This document shows, one piece after another, positions 17,118 through 25,565 of a stretch of 64,000 nt of DNA. The DNA comes from UBA7672 sp031419455. GTDB lineage: Bacteria > Pseudomonadota > Alphaproteobacteria > Caulobacterales > Hyphomonadaceae. How positions within the stretch are numbered: position 1 is the first letter of the stretch; each line of letters begins with the position of its first letter. The stretch spans positions 7,123-71,122 of the forward strand of contig JANOKS010000173.1 of NCBI GenBank assembly GCA_031419455.1. Reading direction: 5' to 3'. A program made the position numbers and the translations under genes. The notes under the pieces were generated by a model, which was not told where the DNA came from, ran no database searches, and worked only from the letters and a program-made list of their open reading frames with translations.

Positions 17118-17495
17118 TCAGGCGGACCTGGGAGTCGGGGATCCGAATCCGATGAGGTCGCCGTCGGGGCCCATCACCGCAAACTCGCGTTGGCCGTAGT
17201 CCTGATCGCAGATCGGCGTGACGTGGCCTTGCGGGAGTAGGTCTAGCTTCGGCTTGAGATCGGCAAAAAGCGCATCAACATCGTCGACATCGACATAGCT
17301 GGTGTAGCGGCCTCCGCCACGTGGCGGCAGCGGCTCGTCCTCAATCAGCCGGAACGCGACATTGTCGCGGTGCACGAAGGCATAGTGCCCCGAGCGGCTG
17401 CTCAGTTCAAAGCCCAGCGTTTCAGTGAAAAACGCAACCGCGGCATCAACATCTCTGACGCGCATGAATGGCGTGATATGGCGCATGTGCGGCAT
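17118..17495 (-). CDS. VOC-family (glyoxalase/bleomycin-resistance fold) protein
   Basis: This single vicinal-oxygen-chelate unit of 125 residues shows ITPFMRVRDVDAAVAFFTETLGFE, the classic first beta-alpha-beta element. A strand with YAFVHRDNVAFRL follows, and the closing GQREFAVMGPDGDLIGF. Such proteins use paired domains to bind metal or drugs such as bleomycin. The substrate is unknown. The ATG at 17495 with an upstream TGGAAG is preferred over a frame extension to 17549. It sits downstream of uvrA on the same strand. Confidence 0.85.
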   Translation of the reverse strand: MPHMRHITPFMRVRDVDAAVAFFTETLGFELSSRSGHYAFVHRDNVAFRLIEDEPLPPRGGGRYTSYVDVDDVDALFADLKPKLDLLPQGHVTPICDQDYGQREFAVMGPDGDLIGFGSPTPRSA

Positions 17496-17557
17496 GGTGA
17501 ACTTCCAGGTTACGACCAGATTGCTGACGCAGGTGCGCCGCCGACGCAAGATGGCGC

Positions 17558-20515
17558 CTATTCCGCGGCCTGCTGCGTCGGCTTCCTGGCTTTGCCGTTC
17601 GCCTTCGCTGCGGAGGGTTTCGCCTTCGCGCGCTTCGCCTGGCGTTCGCGGCGCTCGGCCTGGCGCCTGAACGTCTCGACCAGGAATTTGCCGGTCCAGC
17701 TCTTCTTGTTCTTCGCCACGTCCTCGGGGGTGCCGACCGCGACGACTTCGCCGCCGCCATCGCCGCCGTCGGGACCCATGTCGACGATCCAGTCGGCGAC
17801 CTTGATGACGTCGAGATTGTGCTCGATCACCACCACGGTGTTGCCGGCGTCAACCAGTTCCTGCAGCACTTCCATCAGCGTGCGCACGTCGTCGAAGTGC
17901 AGGCCGGTGGTCGGTTCGTCGAGAATGTAGAGCGTGCGGCCGGTGGCGCGCTTCGAGAGCTCCTTGGCGAGCTTCACGCGCTGCGCTTCGCCGCCGGAGA
18001 GCGTGGTGGCTTGCTGGCCGACCTTCACATAGCCGAGGCCCACGCGCGCCAGCGTTTCCATCTTGCCGCGAATGCCCGGCACGGCGCCGAAAAACACGCG
18101 CGCCTCTTCAACCGTCAAGTCGAGCACGTCGGCGATCGACTTGCCCTTGTAGAGGACTTCGAGGGTCTCGCGGTTGTAGCGCTTGCCCTTGCAGACGTCG
18201 CAGGTGACGTAGACGTCGGGCAGGAAGTGCATCTCGATCTTCACGACGCCATCGCCCTGGCATGCCTCGCAGCGGCCGCCCTTCACGTTGAAGGAGAAGC
18301 GGCCGGCCTGGTAGCCACGCGCCTTGGACTCGGGCAGGCCGGTGTACCAGTCACGGATCGGGCCGAAGGCGCCGGTGTAGGTCGCCGGGTTCGAGCGCGG
18401 CGTGCGGCCGATGGGCGACTGGTCGATGTCGATGATCTTGTCGAGGTGTTCCACGCCCTCGATCTTGGTATGCGGCGCTGGGCTGTCGCTCGCTCCGTTG
18501 AGGCGGCGGGCGAGGGCCTTGTAAAGCGTCTCGATCACCAGCGTGGACTTGCCACCGCCGGAGACGCCCGTGATGCAGGTGAAGATGCCGAGCGGAATTT
18601 CGGCCGTCACGTTCTTGAGGTTGTTGCCCGTCGCGCCGATCACGCGGATCATCTTCTTCTTATCGGCCCAGCGGCGCTTGTCCGGGATGGCGATCTCTTC
18701 CTCGCCGGAGAGATACTTGCCCGTGATGCTCTGCGGGTTGGCCATCAGGTCTTCCGGCTTGCCGAAAGCGATCACTTCACCGCCGAGAACGCCGGCGCGC
18801 GGACCCATGTCGATGACGTGGTCGGCGGACAGGATTGCATCTTCGTCGTGCTCGACCACGATCACCGAATTGCCAAGGTCGCGCAGGCGACGCAGCGTTT
18901 CGAGCAGGCGCTCGTTGTCGCGCTGGTGCAGTCCGATGGACGGCTCGTCGAGCACGTAGAGCACACCTGAAAGGCCCGAGCCGATCTGCGAGGCGAGTCG
19001 AATGCGCTGGCTCTCGCCGCCGGACAGCGTGCCCGAGCCGCGCGAGAGCGTCAGATATTCGAGGCCCACGTCATTGAGGAACTGCAGCCGGTCGCGGATC
19101 TCCTTGAGAATACGGACGGCAATCTCGTTCTGCTTCTTCGTGAGCTTCTTGGGGACCGCCTCGAACCAGTCGCGAGCAGCCTTGATGGACAGCGCCGCGG
19201 AATCCGAGATCGTGTAGTTGTTGATCTTCACGCTCAGGGCTTCGGGGCGCAGACGTTCGCCCATGCAGGTGGGGCAGGGGGCGGCGGACTGGTAGCGGCC
19301 GATCTCCTCACGCATCCAGGCGCTGTCAGTCTCGCGGAAGCGGCGCTCGAGATTGCCAACCACGCCCTCGAATGGCTTGGTGACCTCATAGCGGCGCATG
19401 CCGTCATCGAACACGAAATCGACTTCTTCCTCGCCCGTGCCGTTGAGGATGATGCTCTGCGCCGCCTCAGGCAGTTTCGACCACGGGACCGTCAGCGAGA
19501 ATTTGTACTTCTTGGCCAGCGCCTTCAGCGTCTGGTCCTGCAGCGGCGAGGCGGATTTGCCCCATGGCGCGATAGCGCCGTCGTTGAGGCTCTTGTCGGT
19601 CTCCGGAACGACCAGCGCGGGATCGATCTTCAGCTGTTCGCCCAGGCCGTCGCACGCAGGGCAGGCGCCGAACGGGTTGTTGAACGAGAACAGGCGCGGT
19701 TCGATCTCCGGAATGGTGAAACCGGAAACGGGGCAAGCGAACTTGGCGGAGAAGGTGGTTCGCTTCTGCTCCTTCGTTTCCGGATCCTTCTCGGCGAACT
19801 CCGCAACAGCGATCCCGTCCGCCAGACCCAGCGCGGCCTCGAAACTTTCCGCCAGGCGCTGCTCCATGCCGGCGCGGATCACGATCCTGTCCACAACTAC
19901 ATCAATGTCGTGCTTCAGCTTCTTGTCGAGCTTCGGCGGGTCTTCGAGCTCGTAGTATTCGCCATCGACCTTCACACGCGCGAAGCCGCGCTTCAGCAGC
20001 TCTGCGAATTCCTTGCGGTACTCGCCCTTGCGCCCGCGGATCATCGGGGCGAGCAGGTGGAACTTGGCGCCGTCGCCGAACGCCATGGCCTTGTCGACCA
20101 TCTGGCTGACGGTCTGGCTCTCGATCGGCAGGCCGGTGACAGGCGAATAGGGCGTGCCGACGCGCGCCCACAGCAGGCGCATGTAGTCGTAGACTTCCGT
20201 AACGGTGCCGACGGTCGAGCGCGGATTGCGGGACGTCGTCTTCTGCTCGATGGAGATGGCGGGGGACAGCCCCTCGATCCGCTCCACATCCGGCTTCTGC
20301 ATAAGCTCGAGGAACTGACGGGCGTAGGCGGAGAGCGACTCGACATAGCGGCGCTGGCCCTCGGCATAGATCGTGTCGAAGGCGAGCGACGACTTGCCCG
20401 ATCCGCTGAGGCCGGTGATCACGACGAGCTCGTTCCGCGGAATATCCACGTCGATATTCTTGAGGTTGTGCTCGCGGGCGCCGCGCACGCGGATGGCGTT
20501 AGGCTCGGAGGACAT
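17558..20515 (-). CDS. uvrA: Excinuclease ABC subunit A
   Basis: UvrA is the DNA-damage recognition ATPase of nucleotide excision repair and works with UvrB. The first Walker A is GLSGSGKSS (Lys41), the second is GVSGGGKSTL, and two ABC signature/Walker B sets (LSGGESQR, LSGGEAQR) are present. The insertion and zinc regions are recognisable. In the first zinc module the second cysteine is Ser (CPVS instead of CPVC), while the distal pair ACPAC is kept. The 985-residue length is slightly above the usual because of a basic Lys/Ala-rich tail. A LexA box lies about 70 bases upstream, so SOS control is likely. Confidence 0.97.
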   Translation of the reverse strand: MSSEPNAIRVRGAREHNLKNIDVDIPRNELVVITGLSGSGKSSLAFDTIYAEGQRRYVESLSAYARQFLELMQKPDVERIEGLSPAISIEQKTTSRNPRSTVGTVTEVYDYMRLLWARVGTPYSPVTGLPIESQTVSQMVDKAMAFGDGAKFHLLAPMIRGRKGEYRKEFAELLKRGFARVKVDGEYYELEDPPKLDKKLKHDIDVVVDRIVIRAGMEQRLAESFEAALGLADGIAVAEFAEKDPETKEQKRTTFSAKFACPVSGFTIPEIEPRLFSFNNPFGACPACDGLGEQLKIDPALVVPETDKSLNDGAIAPWGKSASPLQDQTLKALAKKYKFSLTVPWSKLPEAAQSIILNGTGEEEVDFVFDDGMRRYEVTKPFEGVVGNLERRFRETDSAWMREEIGRYQSAAPCPTCMGERLRPEALSVKINNYTISDSAALSIKAARDWFEAVPKKLTKKQNEIAVRILKEIRDRLQFLNDVGLEYLTLSRGSGTLSGGESQRIRLASQIGSGLSGVLYVLDEPSIGLHQRDNERLLETLRRLRDLGNSVIVVEHDEDAILSADHVIDMGPRAGVLGGEVIAFGKPEDLMANPQSITGKYLSGEEEIAIPDKRRWADKKKMIRVIGATGNNLKNVTAEIPLGIFTCITGVSGGGKSTLVIETLYKALARRLNGASDSPAPHTKIEGVEHLDKIIDIDQSPIGRTPRSNPATYTGAFGPIRDWYTGLPESKARGYQAGRFSFNVKGGRCEACQGDGVVKIEMHFLPDVYVTCDVCKGKRYNRETLEVLYKGKSIADVLDLTVEEARVFFGAVPGIRGKMETLARVGLGYVKVGQQATTLSGGEAQRVKLAKELSKRATGRTLYILDEPTTGLHFDDVRTLMEVLQELVDAGNTVVVIEHNLDVIKVADWIVDMGPDGGDGGGEVVAVGTPEDVAKNKKSWTGKFLVETFRRQAERRERQAKRAKAKPSAAKANGKARKPTQQAAE

Positions 20516-20586
20516 ATTCTAACCCGGGGAGCATTTGTTCGGACTGTCTTGCCGGTGGACGTGCGCTGAGTCGACTATACGGCCAA

Positions 20587-20601
20587 GAACATAAACGGAA
20601 C
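20587..20601 (-). promoter_or_regulatory. LexA (SOS) box upstream of uvrA
   Basis: Reading on the uvrA strand, GTTC-N7-GTTC is present (GAAC at 20587-20590 and 20598-20601 on the plus strand). This direct repeat is the established LexA operator of alphaproteobacteria. It lies 71 bases upstream of the uvrA start codon, and uvrA is a classical SOS gene. Confidence 0.75.
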
Positions 20602-20680
20602 AAGTTCCGTTGTCGCCCCACTCGCCTGAACATTCACCTGAAAGCCGAATATGGCCGCCGTCGGCGCCGGCGCAACCGCG

Positions 20681-21460
20681 TCACAGCGTCATTGCTGACG
20701 GGGAAGTGACAGCAGCGCGCGGGCGGGTTCCTGCCCAGATTGCTGTCACCAGCAACACCGCAGCGCCGCCAGCCGCTAGAAGGGCGACATTGGGCCGGTC
20801 GGTCTGCTCGGCCACCCAGACCGCAGCCAGTCCCCACGCCATCGGCAGGGGGTAGACCCAGTTTCTCGATATGGTCGCGATGGCCACGCCAACCAGCACG
20901 ACTGCAACGACGCCGCCCGCCGCCCATGCCGGCGCCGTCCCAGCATTGATCACCCCCCAGCTGGTCAGGACTGTCAGCGTGTTGATAGCCGAGGCGATCG
21001 TGAGCCAGCCGGCCAGCATGGAGAGCGGGGCAACGACCAGCCAGAAGTCGGCGCGATGTTGCACGGCATGGCGACGTGTTAGGGGCACACACAACGCCGC
21101 TGCCGATCCGATGATGATGATCATGGTTGCCAGCTTGACGTCATAGAGCGCCGCAACCAGCCACAGGCCGCAGCCCGCCATCGCCACGACCGACGGCTAG
21201 CCGAGCGCCCGCAATCCCGGCGTTTCCTTCGTTGAAGGCAGGGCCTGATAGATCGCGTAGGCGATCAGCCCGGTATAGATCAGGCTCCAGATCGAGAACG
21301 CATAGCCTGCGGCCTCCAGCGTTGAAGCGCCCTCACGCACCAGGTCCGTGTCACCCGTCGGCGTTGCGCCGATGGCAAACTGAACAACGGGCACTGTAAC
21401 CGCGAAAAGCGCGGCTGCGATGATGGCGACGGTGCGAAGAACAGGTTTGTCGCGTGTCAT
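20681..21460 (-). pseudogene. TspO-like multi-pass membrane protein gene interrupted by in-frame TAG
   Basis: Two hydrophobic segments lie in one reading frame separated by a single TAG (21197-21199). The first starts at ATG 21460 with a GAGGA site and encodes 87 residues, including AAGYAFSIWSLIYTGLIAYA. The second continues PSVVAMAGCGLWLVAALYDV for about 170 residues with four or more membrane spans. The codon before the TAG is Gly. Members of this Trp-rich membrane family as I recall them have a Trp at about this place, so TGG to TAG is the simple explanation. The downstream part has only a GTG without a ribosome-binding site. It could instead be a sequencing error or a very recent mutation. 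The family assignment is tentative. Confidence 0.6.
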
Positions 21461-21582
21461 GGCATCCTCGGTGAATGGCTTGCGCAAGGCTGTACGGCGA
21501 AAAACGGCTGCTGGATCGGACCGTTCCAAGCGCGCCTGCCGGAAGGATTGAACAAAGCCGAATCCCCCGCTAACTCCGCGCC

Positions 21583-21996
21583 ATGTCCAGCAAGCCCTTC
21601 CGCATCGGCCGGTCGACGACCGGCCTCGGCCTTTTCGCCACCCAGGTCATTCCCAAGGGCGTGCGGGTCTTCGAGTACACCGGCAAGATCATCTCCAATG
21701 CCGAGGCCGACGCGATGCCCGGCAAGCCGCGCTATCTCTACGACCTCTCGAAGACGCATACGCTTGACGGCTCGCCACGATCGAATGTCGGGCGCTACGC
21801 CAACCATTCGTGCAAGCCCAACGGCGTCATCTACGTCTATGGCGGCCGGATCTTCGTGAAGTCGCTGCGGGAGATCCAGCCGGGGGAGGAGATCACCTAC
21901 GACTACGGCAAGGAGTATTTCGACGCCTTCATCGGCAAGGAAAACTGCCTTTGCGTGAAGTGCGCGACGCGGCGCGGAACGGCTCGCACGGGCTAG
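21583..21996 (+). CDS. SET-domain protein-lysine methyltransferase
   Basis: This 137-residue stand-alone SET domain would use S-adenosylmethionine to methylate lysine on a protein. GLGLFATQVIPKGVRVFEYTG is the N-SET strand pair, split here by a family-normal spacing. GRYANHSCKPN is the AdoMet-binding knot, and EEITYDYGKEY contains the catalytic Tyr. A C-terminal CLCVKC supplies post-SET cysteines. Bacterial SET proteins are widely scattered and rarely have a known target. It is the only gene between the broken membrane-protein gene and the ArsR pair. Confidence 0.9.
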   Translation: MSSKPFRIGRSTTGLGLFATQVIPKGVRVFEYTGKIISNAEADAMPGKPRYLYDLSKTHTLDGSPRSNVGRYANHSCKPNGVIYVYGGRIFVKSLREIQPGEEITYDYGKEYFDAFIGKENCLCVKCATRRGTARTG

Positions 21997-22043
21997 CGCC
22001 ACGGGCGCAACGTAATCGGGTTGACATTGCGATTGATATGTCA

Positions 22044-22059
22044 TCATGTAATTACATGA
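22044..22059. promoter_or_regulatory. Palindromic operator at the arsR-like start
   Basis: TCATGTAATTACATGA is a perfect 16-bp palindrome that overlaps the ATG at 22056. A TTGACA hexamer at 22021-22026 lies upstream. The size and symmetry fit an ArsR-family dimer, so autorepression is likely. Confidence 0.6.
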
Positions 22060-22412
22060 CTACACAAGACGACATGACTGCGGTCTTTCACGCGCTGGCC
22101 CACGAGACGCGGCGACGGATCATGGATGTGTTGCGCGCGCGTCCCGGCATCGGGGTCGGGGAGCTGGCGCAGGAGTTCGACGTCACGCGCATCGCCGTGA
22201 TGAATCATATTGCTGTGCTGGAAGATGCAGGGCTCGTCGTCTCGGAAAAGGATGGGCGCGTGCGTCGGCTCTTTCTCAATCCAGCGCCGCTCCAGATGAT
22301 CAATGACCGCTGGCTGGACGATTATACCGGCCACTGGGCGCGAAAACTCACGGGCATCAAATACGCCGCCGAGGCGGCATTCGAGAAAACGAAGAAGGGG
22401 AGGGCGACATGA
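22056..22412 (+). CDS. ArsR-family winged-helix regulator
   Basis: This 118-residue repressor-type regulator has FHALAHETRRRIMDVL at its start, a helix-turn-helix in VGELAQEFDVTRIAVMNHI, and a wing with KDGRVRRLFLN. The metal-binding Cys motifs of ArsR/SmtB are absent. It belongs instead to the group usually paired with an SRPBCC/AHSA1 gene. That gene follows here with an ATGA overlap, so the two are translationally coupled. ATG 22056 is chosen because the palindrome ends on it; an in-frame ATG at 22038 is possible. The inducer is unknown. Confidence 0.88.
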   Translation: MTTQDDMTAVFHALAHETRRRIMDVLRARPGIGVGELAQEFDVTRIAVMNHIAVLEDAGLVVSEKDGRVRRLFLNPAPLQMINDRWLDDYTGHWARKLTGIKYAAEAAFEKTKKGRAT

Positions 22413-22960
22413 GTGAAGCGGCAAAACCAAAACCAAAGCCAGCCATGGCGGCGCGGCAGGTCTACAAGGTCATCATCGATGCGCCGATCGAGACGGTGTG
22501 GAACACGCTGGTGAAGACGGATGAAGTGCTGCCGTTCTTTTTCGGATCGGTTTGCGAGACGAAGGACGGTCTGAAGCCGGGCCGCAAGATGCGGATGGTG
22601 ACGCCGGACCGGAAGACCGCGGCCGTGGTGGGCGAGGTTCTCGAATTCTCGCCGCCACATCGCTACGCGCACACAATGGCGTTCACGCAGTATGAGGGCG
22701 AGGCGCCGGCGACCGTCACTTATGAGTTGAAAGAAGTACCCGGCGGCACCGAGTTCTCGCTAGTGACCACCAATGTTCCTGTCGGCACGAAGACTGAAAA
22801 GTCGATGGCGCAGGGCGGACCATTCATCGTCCAGAACCTCAAGAAGCTGGTCGAAACCGGCAAGCCGGCGTTCTCCGGCGCGATGGTCATGATGCTCAAT
22901 CCGGTGATGGGGCTGATGACGCCGAAGGTCTCCCGGATCGAGAACTGGCCCTTGGGCTGA
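22409..22960 (+). CDS. SRPBCC (AHSA1-type) domain protein
   Basis: This 183-residue protein has the START/Bet v1-like AHSA1 fold, marked by YKVIIDAPIETVWNTLVKTDEVLPFFFGS near the start and by VTYELKEVPGGTEFSLV. Members bind hydrophobic ligands or act as small chaperone-like proteins. It overlaps the ArsR-family stop by 4 bases. Such pairs are common: the regulator probably controls this gene together with itself. A strong hairpin follows the stop. The ligand is unknown. Confidence 0.85.
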   Translation: MSEAAKPKPKPAMAARQVYKVIIDAPIETVWNTLVKTDEVLPFFFGSVCETKDGLKPGRKMRMVTPDRKTAAVVGEVLEFSPPHRYAHTMAFTQYEGEAPATVTYELKEVPGGTEFSLVTTNVPVGTKTEKSMAQGGPFIVQNLKKLVETGKPAFSGAMVMMLNPVMGLMTPKVSRIENWPLG

Positions 22961-22971
22961 CCAAACAGCAT

Positions 22972-23002
22972 GGCGCCGCCCTGACAAGGTCAGAGCGGCG
23001 CC
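22972..23002. terminator. Bidirectional terminator hairpin
   Basis: Arms GGCGCCGC (22972-22979) and GCGGCGCC (22995-23002) are continued inward by CTGAC/GTCAG across one C/A mismatch, leaving a 3-base loop. It lies 11 bases after the SRPBCC stop and 22 bases from the convergent glycine-zipper stop, so it can serve both genes. Confidence 0.75.
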
Positions 23003-23024
23003 AAGCGAGGTGAAGTTTCAGATG

Positions 23025-23435
23025 TCAGCAGCGGTTCTGGTCTCGCGCGACCTGACGGCCGGCAAGCACGCCGGCAACGCCGCCGATGACGCCGCCTTCG
23101 CTCTTGGCGCCGTCTCCGGCAACCTGGCTGCCGATCACTGCGCCGGCCACACCGCCCACGACGGCGCCCTGGTTCGACGCATCCTGACGGGCCTTTTCGC
23201 ATGCGGCCTTCCGTGCGGCGACAGCTTCGGCATCGGTGCGAGCGTCGGCGCGCTCAGCGGCGATGCGCGCTTCCATCTCATTTTCCGAAATACCTGCGCG
23301 AGACGATTCGCCGTCAAGCGAGGCGGCCTCCGTGGACGCTGTGTCTCTGTTCGAGTTGGTCAGCGCGAAGCCGACTCCGGTGGCAAGGACCGCGGCCCCC
23401 AGAATGCCAGCCGTCAAAAGCCCGAGGTTTTTCAT
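23025..23435 (-). CDS. Glycine-zipper protein with N-terminal membrane anchor or signal
   Basis: This 136-residue protein has a hydrophobic N-terminus (residues 5-26). A charged, Ala/Glu-rich middle follows. The end has two Gly-zipper helices, GAVVGGVAGAVIGSQVAG and GGVIGGVAGVLAGRQVA. This is the YMGG/2TM glycine-zipper family found in envelope proteins. The two helices probably pair in a membrane. It ends in Cys. No partner is adjacent and the function is unknown. Confidence 0.8.
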   Translation of the reverse strand: MKNLGLLTAGILGAAVLATGVGFALTNSNRDTASTEAASLDGESSRAGISENEMEARIAAERADARTDAEAVAARKAACEKARQDASNQGAVVGGVAGAVIGSQVAGDGAKSEGGVIGGVAGVLAGRQVARDQNRC

Positions 23436-23580
23436 AGGGTTCTCCGATCATCCATTACCAGCGCTACAATGTGTGGGCGTACGGACGGTTCCATTGACGT
23501 TTGGGGCATGCACCGAAACATTGCGCTGCGGTGTCGCCTGTTAACCAGAAACGCGAAGATTCACAGAGAAGGGGACGGCC

Positions 23581-24141
23581 TTGGGCAAGATTGAAGACGC
23601 AACCGCGACAATGATCGCGAACATGACGGAGAAGACAGGCAAACCTCTCGATGAGTGGATCAAGCTGGTCACGAAGTCGAAGCTTCAGAAGCACGGCGAG
23701 ATCGTCAGCATGCTGAAGACCGAACATGCGATGGGGCACGGCTTCGCGAACCTGGTTGCACACAAAGCGCTTGCATCGGACGCGGGAAGCCATGAGGGGG
23801 ACGACCTGCTGGCCGCTCAGTATGCCGGGACGAAGGCGGGCCTGAAGCCGGTCTATGACAAGCTGGCGAAGATCGTCGAGGGTTTCGGCAAGGACGTCGA
23901 GTTCGCGCCGAAGAAGGCGTATATGTCGTTGCGACGCTCCAAGCAGTTCGGACTGATACAGCCGTCGACCGCCACGCGTCTTGACCTGGGCCTCAACCTG
24001 AAAGGCGTTGCGCCAGCGGGCAGGCTGGAAGCATCCGGATCATGGAATGCGATGTGCTCGCATCGGGTAAAGCTGGCGTCTGCGGCTGACGTGGATGCCG
24101 AGGTGAAGGCTTGGCTGAAGCAGGCCTACGACGCGGCCTGA
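23581..24141 (+). CDS. DUF4287/DUF5655 protein
   Basis: This 186-residue protein has an N-terminal DUF4287 helical unit (EKTGKPLDEWIKLV, with KHGEIVSMLKTEHAMGHGFANL) and a C-terminal DUF5655 unit (KKAYMSLRRSKQFGLIQPST). Both are known only as domains of unknown function. The start is TTG at 23581. Its last 16 bases overlap the end of the convergent histidine kinase gene. The reading frame is well supported by family motifs. Confidence 0.85.
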   Translation: MGKIEDATATMIANMTEKTGKPLDEWIKLVTKSKLQKHGEIVSMLKTEHAMGHGFANLVAHKALASDAGSHEGDDLLAAQYAGTKAGLKPVYDKLAKIVEGFGKDVEFAPKKAYMSLRRSKQFGLIQPSTATRLDLGLNLKGVAPAGRLEASGSWNAMCSHRVKLASAADVDAEVKAWLKQAYDAA

Positions 24142-25565
24142 GCAGGGGCGCGTTTTGGCGCCAGCGGAATGCGGATCGTCGCGCGCAGGCCGTGCGGCGT
24201 CCGGTTCTGCAGGACGAGCGCCCCATGGTGCGCGCGCGCAATTGCCTCGGCGAGGGTGATCCCGAGGCCCGCCCCGCCGGTGGAGCGATTGCGCGAAGTC
24301 TCGCCGCGAAAGAAGGGTTCCGCTGCCGACGACAGCTCAAGCGCCGACATGCCCGGTCCATCATCATCGACATGCAGGTTGGCGTAGTCGCCGTCGCACT
24401 CGACCGTGACGCGCGCGTTGCCGCCATAGGCGATGGCGTTGTCGATCAGGTTGCGAAGCGCACGGCGGAAGAGCACGGGGCGGCACGCCGCCACCGCTTT
24501 CCGCATGTCGCCGACGGTCACCGGCGCGCCGGTCTCGGCATAGTCTTCGGCGATATCCTGCGCGAGCGTAGAGATATCCATCGGTTTTTCGGGTTCGCGC
24601 GAGCGTCCCTGCCGCGACAGGTCGAGGATGTCGTCGAGCAGGACGGTGGTCTCCTCGATCGTGCGGATCGCCTTCTCGCGTTCGGCTTCGGGCTCCATGG
24701 TTTCGAGCCGGATACGCAGCGATGAAAGCGGCGTTCGCAAGTCATGGCCCAGCGCGCCGAGCATGACGTCCTTCTCGCGCAGGAGTTGGCTCACACGGCG
24801 GCTCATGGCATTGAAGGCGTGGATCGTCTGCTGCACATCGCCCGGTCCACGCGCGACTACCTGCTGTGGCTCGCCCATGTCGCCCACCTGTCCCGCGGCG
24901 GTTGCGAGCTCCCGCAAGGGACGCGAAAGCCGTCCGACGATCCAGAGCGCGGCGCCGAGCACGAAGACGAAAGTCGTGATCGTGCTGGCGCCAATCAGGA
25001 AAGCGTCGCCACGCGCGGGCTCAGGCTGGTGGGTCAGGCTGCTGAGCCAGCGCCCGTCGGGTAGCTGGACGGACAGAACGACTTCGAGAGCAGGTTCGTT
25101 GGGCCTGCGGGGCCGCCCATCAGGGCGAGGCACGGGGCCGGGCGCATCTTCGCGCATCAGCTCCGACAACTGCTCGCCAATCCGGTCGGTCCCTGAGACC
25201 AGGCGCACGGATGCACGTACAACGGGCTCTTCCACGCCGTTTTCGTGAAGGCCAGCTGCAAGACGCCGCTCGACCCCGGTGTCGCGGGGGAGGTCAAAAT
25301 CGGAGATAGGCGTCGTCTGCTGCAGCATGTAGCGCGAGCGCCGCGAGCGTTCAAACGATTGGCGTCCGCTGGCCGGCGGGTGCGCGACGACCGCGGCGGC
25401 TGCGTCCGCAAAGCGCGCAATCGGACCGCCGGTCTGTTCGATGAACGCTGCGCGCTGGCGCTCGCCCAGGACCAGCACGATATTCACGATGCTTGCCACC
25501 AGCAGGGCGCCGGCCATGACCACCGCGAGCTGTCCGGGAAGGCTACGGGGCAGCAAAGACTTCAC
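24126..25565 (-). CDS. Sensor histidine kinase with HAMP domain
   Basis: This 479-residue EnvZ-like membrane kinase has a first membrane segment near residues 12-34. A periplasmic region follows to about 190, then a second segment near 191-212 and a HAMP linker. The H-box is ALGHDLRTPLSS with His274. The N-box is NLIDNAIAYGG and the G-box DDDGPGM, with a further GLGITLAE. It starts with GTG, overlapping the regulator stop as GTGA, so the two are translationally coupled. Upstream is an EF-hand gene on the same strand. The signal sensed is unknown; a divalent cation is only a guess from the neighbour. Confidence 0.92.
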   Translation of the reverse strand: MKSLLPRSLPGQLAVVMAGALLVASIVNIVLVLGERQRAAFIEQTGGPIARFADAAAAVVAHPPASGRQSFERSRRSRYMLQQTTPISDFDLPRDTGVERRLAAGLHENGVEEPVVRASVRLVSGTDRIGEQLSELMREDAPGPVPRPDGRPRRPNEPALEVVLSVQLPDGRWLSSLTHQPEPARGDAFLIGASTITTFVFVLGAALWIVGRLSRPLRELATAAGQVGDMGEPQQVVARGPGDVQQTIHAFNAMSRRVSQLLREKDVMLGALGHDLRTPLSSLRIRLETMEPEAEREKAIRTIEETTVLLDDILDLSRQGRSREPEKPMDISTLAQDIAEDYAETGAPVTVGDMRKAVAACRPVLFRRALRNLIDNAIAYGGNARVTVECDGDYANLHVDDDGPGMSALELSSAAEPFFRGETSRNRSTGGAGLGITLAEAIARAHHGALVLQNRTPHGLRATIRIPLAPKRAPAQAAS

